In this document: piece after piece, positions 18,013 through 25,597 of the stretch | Numbering within the stretch: position 1 is the stretch's first letter | How the letters are laid out: each line of letters opens with the position of its first letter | From: an uncultured Collinsella sp. | GTDB lineage: Bacteria > Actinomycetota > Coriobacteriia > Coriobacteriales > Coriobacteriaceae | Assembly (NCBI GenBank): GCA_900759565.1 | Contig: CAAEVV010000027.1 | Coordinates: 9,025 to 73,024 of the forward strand | Reading direction: 5' to 3' | Length of the DNA stretch: 64,000 nt | Position numbers and translations under genes: made by a program | Notes under the pieces: model-generated | Database searches by the model: none | Told to the model about the DNA's origin: nothing | What the model saw: only the letters and a program-made list of their open reading frames with translations

Positions 18013-18093
18013 GGGACCTCCTCTCATCAACGGGCCAATCAACGCAACGGGCAACGGCTCGATATCTTGCAACATCGGTGTTTGCCCAGATAA

Positions 18094-18130
18094 AACCTGC
18101 CAAAATAAACCTGTCCCTTTTTGGCAGGTT
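18094..18130 (-). terminator. Hairpin with two alternative pairings between ATPase and helicase genes
   Basis: Twelve-base perfect arms (18094-18105 with 18119-18130), the right arm overlapping the ATPase stop codon; on the minus strand TTTTAT follows. The minus-strand AACCTGCC can pair either with a nearer ACAGGTT or the farther GGCAGGTT, so two hairpins compete. It may be a partial terminator that sets helicase level below ATPase level. Confidence 0.6.
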
Positions 18131-19430
18131 AGATGGTGAATTCGGCGAAGTTGCGGTCGTCTGTGGTGCCGGTGTCGTCTGTCGCGGCTGCCGGCGCCAG
18201 CGCGTCGCCGCCGACGCTTTGCAGCAACTCGGCCACGTTAGCATCGGGGTTCTGACACAGGATATCGAGCAGCTCGATAAAGTCGCGGATGACCTCGCGG
18301 GGCGTCAGATGCGTGTCGGCCCCCACGCGGCCAAACTCAATCTTGAGGAAGTCCACCAAGTCGTTCTCGGTAAGCGTGGGCGTCCAGCCAAAGTAGCCGG
18401 CATGGATCTGCATGAGCTTCTCGATGAGCACCAGCAGCTCCTCGTAGGTGAGCGGCTGCAGGCGGATGATGGGCGCGAGCATATCTTTGAGATCATCGCG
18501 CGCAAAACGGCCCTGGGCGAGACGGCTCCGAAGGGCCTCGTAGGAAAAGACGCCGCGGCGGCGGTCCTCGATAGAGGTCGGCGTGCCACCCATGATCACG
18601 CCCAGGTACTGCGCTTTGCCCTGGAGCGTGTCGTTGTACATGGTCAGGATCTTCTCGTAGTTATATTGGCGCGTGATCGCGTTGGGAATCTTGTACAGAT
18701 TCACGAGCTCGTCGATGAGCACCAGCATGCCCTTGTAGCCGCTGCAGACCAAAAAACGTGCGATGAGCTTGACGTAGTCGTACCAGTCATCGTCGCTGAT
18801 GATGGTCGAGGAGCCTAGCTCGGCGCGCGCCTCACTCTTGGTGCGGTATTCGCCGCGAATCCATTTGGTCACCCGGCTCATAGCCTCTTCATCGCCCTCG
18901 GATACGGCCGTGCGATAACGGCGGAGCATGCGGACAAAGTCAAAGCCGTGGACCATCTCTTCGAGCGGGGCCAGCTGGGCATTGACGGCAGACTCATCGA
19001 CGTCGGCACACGAGGCGACCCAGCGATCCAGAATAAGGTTGAGCGCACCGCCCTCAGGGCGCGTCTTGGTCGATATGTTGCGGATGAGCTCGCGATAGGT
19101 AGCGAGGCCCTGGCCCTGGCCTCCCTGTAGGCGGCGCTCAGGGGAAAGGTCGGCATCGGCGACCACAAAGCCCTCGCCCATGGCATGCGTTCGGATGGTC
19201 TGGAGCAAAAAGCTCTTGCCGGCGCCGTAGCGACCGACTAGGAAACGGAAGCTTGCGCCGCCATCGGCGATGAGGCTCAGGTCGGTGAGCAGAGCGCGGA
19301 TCTCGACCTCTCGCCCCACGGTGATATAGGGAAGGCCAATGCGCGGGACAACGCCGCCCTTGAGCGAGTTGAGAATGACGGCGGCGACGCGTTTGGGCAC
19401 GCGGGGTGCTGTGGATGCGGTATCACTCAT
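18129..19430 (-). CDS. BrxD-like/DUF2791 P-loop ATPase
   Basis: A 433-residue P-loop ATPase. Walker A is GRYGAGKS (residues 66-73), and Walker B with a catalytic Glu is MLVLIDELVNLY near residue 240. The stretch DADLSPERRLQGGQGQG and the segment ALNLILDRW are typical of the DUF2791/BREX ATP-binding family that includes BrxD. Such ATPases load or remodel partner helicases and nucleases on DNA. It starts 8 bases inside the end of the TerB-N gene, so translation is coupled, and is followed by an Lhr-like helicase. No BrxA, BrxC, PglX or PglZ gene is present in the window, so this is not a BREX locus. Confidence 0.88.
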   Translation of the reverse strand: MSDTASTAPRVPKRVAAVILNSLKGGVVPRIGLPYITVGREVEIRALLTDLSLIADGGASFRFLVGRYGAGKSFLLQTIRTHAMGEGFVVADADLSPERRLQGGQGQGLATYRELIRNISTKTRPEGGALNLILDRWVASCADVDESAVNAQLAPLEEMVHGFDFVRMLRRYRTAVSEGDEEAMSRVTKWIRGEYRTKSEARAELGSSTIISDDDWYDYVKLIARFLVCSGYKGMLVLIDELVNLYKIPNAITRQYNYEKILTMYNDTLQGKAQYLGVIMGGTPTSIEDRRRGVFSYEALRSRLAQGRFARDDLKDMLAPIIRLQPLTYEELLVLIEKLMQIHAGYFGWTPTLTENDLVDFLKIEFGRVGADTHLTPREVIRDFIELLDILCQNPDANVAELLQSVGGDALAPAAATDDTGTTDDRNFAEFTI

Positions 19431-21183
19431 GGTCTAAGTATCCTCTCACGTCTGCTTCGTAGTCCTCAATAATTTGCGGTCCTGCTGGGCCAAATTCAAT
19501 AACGGTGTCGCCCACCAGGTCAAAGAGCGCTTCGTTGATGCTATCGACGAGCATGTCCTCACTCTTGCCCGACTGTGCCACCGCCGATGCCGTCTGCGCT
19601 GCGTTGTGCTCGAGCAGTGCGCTGAGATAGGCGTTTACGGCAGGCGCGAGTTCGTTCGTGGCGTCAGCGGGCGCTGCCGCTGCGAACGCGGGCGTCGGCG
19701 CGAGAAGCGGTGCCACGACACCAAACTGTTCGGTGGATATGGTCGGCTCGTCGGCCTCGTCCTGCCGAATGGGTGCCGCGACCGGTTCGACAATCGCGTC
19801 GGCTACGGGCTCGGCTTCCGGTTGCCCTGAGCCCGCTGCCTCGGCTTCCACAGGTGCGCCGTCCTCGCGCTCTTCATCGATCAAAAGCGCTTCGCGCGTT
19901 TGCGCAGCGGCGCTCCGAATGTGCCCCAGCTGACTCAGATCGATATCGATCTTGATGGGCTGGTGTGCGGCGTCCCACGAAAGCCATGCCACAATCTCGT
20001 CATCGATAATCTTGGCCAGATATTTGGGGACCTTTTCTTCTTTAAGGGGATGGGCGGGGTCCAGCGCCAGGCGCAGGCGTTGGTCGCAGGCGCGCATCAT
20101 TTCACCGAGCTTGCTGCTCTTTTGCCTACTGCCGTGAATCCGCATGCATTCCCAAAAGCCGTTTTGGCAACGGTAGATATGGATAGGATCCAGGCGGTAT
20201 TCGCAGTCCTCGTGGCGTTCGGGCGCAAAGAATACGGCCGAGGCAAACATGGTGTAGGGCATGGCCGTCTCCTCCCCAAATAAACTCGCCACGATGCCGG
20301 TCTTTCGGTGCGTGTCATAGTAGCGCGCCATGCGGACATACACGGCGCATGCCACGTGGCGCAGATCGCGGTGGTGGCTGCGGTCGAGCCGCGAGTTACT
20401 TAGGTTATACGTGGAGAGGGCGTTGATGGCGGCCATGAGTCGCTCCTCGCGCGCCTCGTCGGGCGGAAGGGGGAGCGTGGGCTCGGAGTTCTTGCGACGT
20501 TTGGGGGCCTGCCCGGACGGCGTCGGTGCGGGCGCAAGGTCTCGAGCCGCGCGTCGCAGCTCGATGAGGGCGTTATCGAACATGACGGTTTTAGAGTCGC
20601 GAAGCAGCCTGGGATCGAGTCCGTGAAAAACGGCGTAATCCTGCAGCCACACGCGTGCAAACCGGTCGATGCCGGGCTCAAAGGCGCGATAGGCATCCCA
20701 AAATGCCTTGATCTTGCCATAGCCGTCACGCGGATTGTCGACGCCAATGCCGCAGATCAATTCGTAGAGATACAGAAAAGCAAACGAGGTCGATGTCTCC
20801 TCGATATTGCCGCGGCGCACTTGGGCACGCCAGGTAAAGTAGCCGCGCAACTGTCGATCGCTCATGGCATTGTAGGTGGGAAAGTACGACTTAAAGGTGC
20901 CGTTGTAGGGGCAATCGTCCTCGAAGTCGGCCATCAGCAGGCCTTGGCGGTAAAAGAGCTCCGCCTCCGATAGCCAACGCCCCGCGCCGCCTTTGGGATC
21001 ATCTTGCCAGCGTGATATCTCGCGCATCTTGCGGTACTGGTCGGGGAGGAAGTTCTGCATCTGACGACCGGTCTTGAGAATCGGCTCGTCAGCATAGATT
21101 TCGTTTGAGAAGCGGGCGGACTGATGGGTCCGGGCCTCGGCCATAATACGCTCGATGAGCATCTTGACGTCCTGGTCGGCCAC
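19423..21183 (-). CDS. TerB-N and TerB-C domain protein
   Basis: A 586-residue cytoplasmic protein. The first 220 residues fit the TerB-N domain (ARFSNEIYADEPILK, then WLSEAELFYRQG and GYFTWRAQVR). The last 75 residues fit TerB-C (LVDSINEALFDLVGDTVIEF, then IIEDYEADV). The middle contains a Pro/Ala linker and a conserved-looking helical region. It has no tellurite-resistance TerB core that I can recognise. TerB-N/TerB-C proteins are often beside SF2 helicases and DUF2791-like ATPases, as here, which suggests that it is the scaffold or sensor of a DNA-processing complex. Its stop overlaps the ATPase start. The start is set at ATG 21183, preceded by GGAGAGG. Confidence 0.85.
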   Translation of the reverse strand: MADQDVKMLIERIMAEARTHQSARFSNEIYADEPILKTGRQMQNFLPDQYRKMREISRWQDDPKGGAGRWLSEAELFYRQGLLMADFEDDCPYNGTFKSYFPTYNAMSDRQLRGYFTWRAQVRRGNIEETSTSFAFLYLYELICGIGVDNPRDGYGKIKAFWDAYRAFEPGIDRFARVWLQDYAVFHGLDPRLLRDSKTVMFDNALIELRRAARDLAPAPTPSGQAPKRRKNSEPTLPLPPDEAREERLMAAINALSTYNLSNSRLDRSHHRDLRHVACAVYVRMARYYDTHRKTGIVASLFGEETAMPYTMFASAVFFAPERHEDCEYRLDPIHIYRCQNGFWECMRIHGSRQKSSKLGEMMRACDQRLRLALDPAHPLKEEKVPKYLAKIIDDEIVAWLSWDAAHQPIKIDIDLSQLGHIRSAAAQTREALLIDEEREDGAPVEAEAAGSGQPEAEPVADAIVEPVAAPIRQDEADEPTISTEQFGVVAPLLAPTPAFAAAAPADATNELAPAVNAYLSALLEHNAAQTASAVAQSGKSEDMLVDSINEALFDLVGDTVIEFGPAGPQIIEDYEADVRGYLDHE

Positions 21184-21271
21184 CGCCCTCTCCTCTCCCT
21201 ATATGGTGTCGGTGACCTCATATCATAGCACAGCATCAAACAGGTGTTCGAGATATCACTATGCAGATAGT

Positions 21272-21988
21272 TTAGAACAGGAGGGCGTAGATGACCGCCA
21301 CGACGACGGAGGGGAGCATGTTGGCCGTGCGGAAGGTCTGAGGCCGAATAAGGTTAACGCCAACACAGAAGATGAGCATGGAGCCCACAAGCGAAAGGCT
21401 GTTGAGGGCTGCGGTGGTCATGATGGGGGAGAGCGCGCCGGCAAAAAGCGTGATCGTGCCCTGAAATGCGGCAACGGGCAGGGCCGAGAAGATGCAGCCG
21501 CGGCCAAGCGAGGCCGTCATGGTGCAGACGATGATGCAGTCCAGCGCGCCCTTCAGGGCAAGTGTGGACCAGTCGCCGAGCAGACCGTCCTGAATCGATC
21601 CTACGATGGCCATGGCGCCGATACACACGGTGAGCGATGTCGAGACAAAGGCGTTGGTGAACTCGTTGTCGCCTTCGCTGCCGGTTTTGCGCTTGAGCCA
21701 TTCGCCGAGGTTCTCGATGGCGGCTTCCAGGTTGATGGCCTCGCCGATGAGCGAACCAAGGGCAAATGAGACGATAAGCATGGTGGTGCCGGTGGTCGCC
21801 AACGTCTCTCCATCGATAACGAGCATCTTTTGCATGGTGCCGCCCAGGCCGATAAACAGAACGCACAGCCCCGACGCCTTCATGAGCGTGTCTTGGATGC
21901 GGGGCGTAATGAAGCGCCCACCCATGAGGCCCAGCAGACCGCCCGCGATCAAAAGCGCGACGTTGATGATCGTTCCTAAACCCGGCAT
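21272..21988 (-). CDS. DUF554 family membrane protein
   Basis: A 238-residue integral membrane protein with about six or seven hydrophobic spans, starting MPGLGTIINVALLIAGG. DUF554 proteins are predicted transporters or channels of unknown substrate (YdfK/YqgA-like). Start 21988 has AGGAGGG upstream; the 8-residue extension to 22012 is not needed. It is on the same strand as the TerB-N gene 88 bases downstream, but a functional link is not evident. Confidence 0.87.
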   Translation of the reverse strand: MPGLGTIINVALLIAGGLLGLMGGRFITPRIQDTLMKASGLCVLFIGLGGTMQKMLVIDGETLATTGTTMLIVSFALGSLIGEAINLEAAIENLGEWLKRKTGSEGDNEFTNAFVSTSLTVCIGAMAIVGSIQDGLLGDWSTLALKGALDCIIVCTMTASLGRGCIFSALPVAAFQGTITLFAGALSPIMTTAALNSLSLVGSMLIFCVGVNLIRPQTFRTANMLPSVVVAVIYALLF

Positions 21989-22077
21989 GAACCCTCCTGT
22001 AATTGATGCCAACGCGGCAATCGTAGCAGAACGGGGAGGGGAGCGCTCAGTATCCGAGCCAAGCGGCGGTTAGCGGT

Positions 22078-23478
22078 CTAGGATAGGACGGGGCTAAAGT
22101 CGAAGCGCAGCGTCATGAGGCGCTGTGGGGACTCGATGGCCGCGGCAATGATGTCGGCATCTCGTGCACGATCGAACCCTTCAAGTTCCATTTGATAGGG
22201 GAAGTCTTCTTGGATACCGATGCGACGAGGAACCAAAAGCTTGGTTCCGTCGAATTCTTCGGTTCGCGTTCCGTCTGCTGCAACGGAATAAAGGTGCAAC
22301 TTGGCGGTCGTTGTGGCATCAAGTGCCGAGATAGCTTGGATGTCGTTCGATGCGCTCCTTGCTCCCACTGCTGTAAGTGCCGTAGGCGCGACGACTTCAC
22401 CCGAAGGCAAAAAGACGAGCTCGACGGTATTGGGGAACGCGATGAGGATATTTTTGCGGCGGGGCGCATTGGCAGCGACTGGCTCAATGCTTGCGGCATC
22501 GACGGTTTCCGTGTGGTCGAGCGCGACCATCATGCAACAGTTGCCTTCGTCGACATCTGGGGGAGCGGCAAATTCCAGGCCGTCTTTCGGTTGGGGATTG
22601 CCTGGTTCGGTGGCGGTGCCGCCTGGCTTCTCGAGAGGGGCCGCAGCGTTGCCTTCTGATGATGCATCGTCTGCATCGTCAACATGCACCGGTGCGTCTG
22701 CGATCTCGTCTTTGGGGGGTTTGTCATTATCGCTCGATATAGGAGCAGCAATCCCGACGGACCCCACTCCGTGCCATGTCATTTGGAGCAGCGCCGGATC
22801 GGCGAGAATGCGATGCACGCCCGGCTCCTGGGTATCGATATTGATGGGGGCGGGTTCTGATCCGCGCGTGAGGTTAAGCGAGCCCTTCTGTCTGGTGCTT
22901 TGAGCTTCTTGGTCATCCGCGTCGCCAGCGTAGAACAGCAAAGGCGCATCTCCCGTTGCGATGGCTTCGGTGTTCGCCTTGGTCAGTCGCAGCGATGCCG
23001 TAAAGGAGATGATGGGCTGCGCGCCATCGACATTCGAGGGAACGCAGCCCAGGCATACACCCCCTCCTTCTTCATAGGCCGCGCTGTCGAAGACGACCTT
23101 CGCCCCGTTCGCCGAGTCATCGACCGAGTCAATATCGATGCGCAGCTCTAGGTCGCATGGGTCGCCATCGGCGTCGACTGCAGCCGATTTCCATGTGCAG
23201 ATGGCATAACCTGTCTGGGGGCCGTTCTCCTTGTCCGGTCGCTTGATATCCACGACTATCGAGCCGACCGTATTGCGGCGAAGGCATCCCGAGGTTCGGA
23301 TCGTGGCGTGCGCGAGCGAAAAACGTTGGCAGGCGACGATACCCGACGAATTCGCCACGGGGTTCAGAGCTTGCGGTAAGGAGTTTGCCGTGGCGGGCGT
23401 CGCCCAAGCGGCGAGAGGCGTACCGCTTACCAGTGCGCTGCAGAGCGCGGCGACGGGCAAAAGGTTTTTGGGTGCCAT
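22078..23478 (-). CDS. Secreted protein of unknown function (466 aa)
   Basis: The N-terminus is a clear signal peptide (KNLLPVAALCSALVSG...AWA, cleavage near residue 27). The exported part has several Cys (CQRF, SGCLRR, CTWK, CDLE, GGGVCLGC, NCCMM) and an acidic, Pro-rich linker near residues 240-310. Several segments look like beta strands. I recognise no domain and see no C-terminal sorting signal or membrane anchor. ATG follows AGGAGA. It is the last of a minus-strand run of small exported proteins, which suggests a shared surface structure. Confidence 0.72.
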   Translation of the reverse strand: MAPKNLLPVAALCSALVSGTPLAAWATPATANSLPQALNPVANSSGIVACQRFSLAHATIRTSGCLRRNTVGSIVVDIKRPDKENGPQTGYAICTWKSAAVDADGDPCDLELRIDIDSVDDSANGAKVVFDSAAYEEGGGVCLGCVPSNVDGAQPIISFTASLRLTKANTEAIATGDAPLLFYAGDADDQEAQSTRQKGSLNLTRGSEPAPINIDTQEPGVHRILADPALLQMTWHGVGSVGIAAPISSDNDKPPKDEIADAPVHVDDADDASSEGNAAAPLEKPGGTATEPGNPQPKDGLEFAAPPDVDEGNCCMMVALDHTETVDAASIEPVAANAPRRKNILIAFPNTVELVFLPSGEVVAPTALTAVGARSASNDIQAISALDATTTAKLHLYSVAADGTRTEEFDGTKLLVPRRIGIQEDFPYQMELEGFDRARDADIIAAAIESPQRLMTLRFDFSPVLS

Positions 23479-23517
23479 GGTTCTCCTATCTATTTCGCGT
23501 ACTCCGGTCGTGCTTGG

Positions 23518-23778
23518 CTATTGGTTGCGTTTGATGTGCAGGCCAAGGCACGTCAGTCCTGCTCCCACCGTGGCGGCGCCTGTCGCAATGAGTTGCCGGG
23601 TGTCGCTCGTCTGAGCGAGCGGCTCGTGACGGCCGCCGCGATTAAGGCCCGAAAGGTCGACGGTCACTTCTGTGGCCGCCTGCGCTTGCTCTTGTTGAGC
23701 AAAGGCCATGGCAGGCGCGGACGCCAAGATGCCGACGATGGCGGCCAGTGCGATCGCCTTAGGACGTGGCGTGCGCAC
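23518..23778 (-). CDS. Small exported protein with sortase-like C-terminus (86 aa)
   Basis: Starting at GTG 23778 gives a good signal peptide (RTPRPKAIALAAIVGILASAPAMAFAQ). The C-terminus has LAQTSD, a hydrophobic span (LIATGAATVGAGLTCLGL) and a basic tail HIKRNQ, which is the layout of a cell-wall sorting signal with a non-canonical LPxTG-like motif. The mature part is only about 30 residues. The start overlaps the preceding gene by 20 bases. A longer frame to 23844 is open but would lack a signal at its N-terminus. Ribosome site is weak. Likely a small wall-anchored partner of the neighbouring exported proteins. Confidence 0.6.
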   Translation of the reverse strand: MRTPRPKAIALAAIVGILASAPAMAFAQQEQAQAATEVTVDLSGLNRGGRHEPLAQTSDTRQLIATGAATVGAGLTCLGLHIKRNQ

Positions 23779-24361
23779 CGGGCTCGACCGTCCAGGTGAT
23801 GCTTGCCACTTGATCTCCCGTACCGCCGGCGTGGTAGATGTCACGCGTGACGCGGGCGACGTGGCCGCTCACATTGAGCTTGATTTTGTCCGTTCCGTCG
23901 GCAATGCCCTTGTACTTCATGTCGAAGCTTACGTCTTTGGAAAGATCGAGGCCCGTAGTCTGAGTCGCCGAGCTGGCGTCCTTTTCTGCCTTATCGGGGC
24001 CAACCTTAAAATCGATGGAGTTCTGGGCCGAGCCCGTCTTTGCGTCTGCAACGATTGTCCAGTCGTTCTTGGCCGTGACCTTCATGTTAGTGACGTGGAT
24101 ACCATATGCCGAGAGGTTGTCGATGGTAATCGTCTTGTCGGAGGGTCCTACAAGCGTTCCGTCGGCTTGGGCGGCAAAGGGGATGACCGTTGGCGCCTTA
24201 AACGAAACATTGCTAATGTCGGCCTTCACCGTCACATCGGTGGTTCCAACGCGCACCTCTGCCATGGCCGCCGTTGGCGCGGCGCCCATCGCAAGTGCGA
24301 GCGTAAGCCCTGCGCCCACGGCGAGTGCCCTGGCTCCGCTCAGGTTCATGGGTGTGTTCAT
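23759..24361 (-). CDS. Secreted protein with WxL-like C-terminal strand (200 aa)
   Basis: A signal peptide (ALAVGAGLTLALAMGAAPTAAMA) is followed by about 165 residues of probable beta sandwich. The end, SITWTVEP, resembles the terminal strand of WxL-type surface domains, and a second Trp-Thr motif (DWTIVADA) occurs mid-protein, but similarity is weak. There is no anchor. AAAGGA precedes ATG. It is followed with overlap by the small sortase-type protein and preceded by a single-pass membrane protein, implying one operon. Function unknown. Confidence 0.7.
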   Translation of the reverse strand: MNTPMNLSGARALAVGAGLTLALAMGAAPTAAMAEVRVGTTDVTVKADISNVSFKAPTVIPFAAQADGTLVGPSDKTITIDNLSAYGIHVTNMKVTAKNDWTIVADAKTGSAQNSIDFKVGPDKAEKDASSATQTTGLDLSKDVSFDMKYKGIADGTDKIKLNVSGHVARVTRDIYHAGGTGDQVASITWTVEPGAHATS

Positions 24362-24448
24362 AATCGATCCTTTCTACTCGTCACGGACTGTTTCCGTGAT
24401 GGTTGGACGAATGGGGGCAGGGTGCGGCCCCTGCGAGCGCGTCGGCCA

Positions 24449-24958
24449 CTAGCCTTCTGCCTGGGCCACCCGCACTTTGACGCGCGTCGGATTGCCGTGG
24501 GTGTCGTAGGTCTTGGCATCGAGTGCCTGAATCTCGATATATGCCTCGCCTTCTTGGATATCGCCGGCGGGGCAGGTCTCAACCGTCTTGCCGGCTTCGA
24601 CCACACCGGACTCATAGATGGTCTCGTCGTTTTGAATCATGCGGAAGCGCTGGGGAAACTTGTTGTCTTGGACGTTTTGCACGTTGACGCGCAACTTGCC
24701 GCCTTCCTGCAGCTGTGCGACCGGCGCGACCGAGATCGTCATCATGTTGTCGCGGACGATGGCATCGAGCTCATCCTGGATTTCTTGGCGCGATTTACCC
24801 TCTGCCGTCGTGACTGAGGCGCCTGCTTCGGGCACGGGCTGCGACTGCCAGGCGTATAGCCCTACGGCGATGAGGGCGCAGACGATAGCCAGGCAGACAA
24901 CGACGAGCTTCTTGCGACGCCCCAGTCCTGCAAGGCGGGGCGGCTTCTTTGCACTCAT
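24449..24958 (-). CDS. Single-pass membrane protein with external domain (169 aa)
   Basis: Basic N-terminus (MSAKKPPRLAGLGRRKK), one membrane span (LVVVCLAIVCALIAVGLYAW), then about 125 external residues with probable beta strands (TISVAPVAQL, KLRVNVQNV). Start 24958 overlaps the stop of the upstream 98-codon gene as ATGA, showing tight coupling; the longer open frame upstream is not coding. No domain recognised. It may be a membrane base or chaperone for the exported proteins that follow. Confidence 0.7.
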   Translation of the reverse strand: MSAKKPPRLAGLGRRKKLVVVCLAIVCALIAVGLYAWQSQPVPEAGASVTTAEGKSRQEIQDELDAIVRDNMMTISVAPVAQLQEGGKLRVNVQNVQDNKFPQRFRMIQNDETIYESGVVEAGKTVETCPAGDIQEGEAYIEIQALDAKTYDTHGNPTRVKVRVAQAEG

Positions 24959-25251
24959 GCGGCGTCCTTGGTGGTGTAGACGCGTGCGAACGTGGACGGG
25001 TCCGCTCCAAAGAGCATGTGAAGCATCAGGCGGCGCGAGTAGATGAGCTCGTCGAAGTCGTGAGGGAGCTCGATGTTGTGGATACGCGCGATGTGGTGGG
25101 CGAGCGCCGAGAACGACTCGGGGTCGCAGATAACATCGGTGGTGACGTGGTAGACCGCCGTATCGGGGAATGCCTCTTCGTCGAAAGGCAGGAGATAGGG
25201 ATCGTCGTCGACCTCGATGGCGACGCCGTACTGGGGCCAGTAATATGCCAT
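24955..25251 (-). CDS. Hypothetical protein (98 aa), first gene of exported-protein operon
   Basis: A soluble acidic protein starting MAYYWPQYG, with no signal or membrane span, after a strong GGGAGGT. No domain is recognised; the pattern of Trp/Tyr, Asp-rich loop (EVDDDPYLL) and HH..IH pairs is not diagnostic. It heads the minus-strand group 25251-22078 and overlaps the next gene by 4 bases, so it may regulate or assist it. Confidence 0.7.
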   Translation of the reverse strand: MAYYWPQYGVAIEVDDDPYLLPFDEEAFPDTAVYHVTTDVICDPESFSALAHHIARIHNIELPHDFDELIYSRRLMLHMLFGADPSTFARVYTTKDAA

Positions 25252-25597
25252 GGGAACCTCCCTGCTTCTGGGGCCAAAACTTCCATTGGTTTTGGCTGTC
25301 GATGCCGACCGTATCAGTCACTACTTGACCAATTTCTGACCAAATGCTTGACGGATTGACATCTCCGCAGGTAAAAGATGGCAAAAATAACTTCAACTTT
25401 TTTCGAGCGACAATTGCGTGGTCGCTGGCGGTAAAGCGACATGTGTCAAAAGCATCGTCTGCCGAGGAAACCTTGCCGCTCGCCGAATTGCACGAACGTA
25501 AAAATCGCCAATTATGGAGACGGTCTCGAACACGTCGACGAAACGATGCGGTAACATCTCCCTGCAAATACTGTAGTTAGCTAAAGGGGGAGTTCGC
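25252..25597. other. 346-base divergent intergenic region
   Basis: AT-richer than its surroundings and without a convincing gene. It separates the minus-strand exported-protein operon from the plus-strand lactate dehydrogenase operon and so must hold both promoters. Four TGAC-type repeats (25325, 25336, 25348, 25356) lie in its left part, about one helical turn apart for the first three. Confidence 0.6.
25348..25377 (+). promoter_or_regulatory. Candidate promoter for the lactate dehydrogenase-Etf operon
   Basis: TTGACG (25348-25353), 18-base spacer, TAAAAG (25372-25377). The -35 matches consensus at 5 of 6 positions. It overlaps the TGAC repeats, which could be an operator, and would give a 5' leader of about 215 bases. 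Confidence 0.3.

Noticed and set aside
15568..19430. BREX system
   Set aside because: Only ATPase and helicase relatives are present; no BrxA, BrxB, BrxC, PglX or PglZ was found in the window.
8849..23524. Shared 14-mer GTGCTTGGCTATTG at 8849 and 23511
   Set aside because: A match of this length is expected by chance in 64 kb and the flanks are unrelated.
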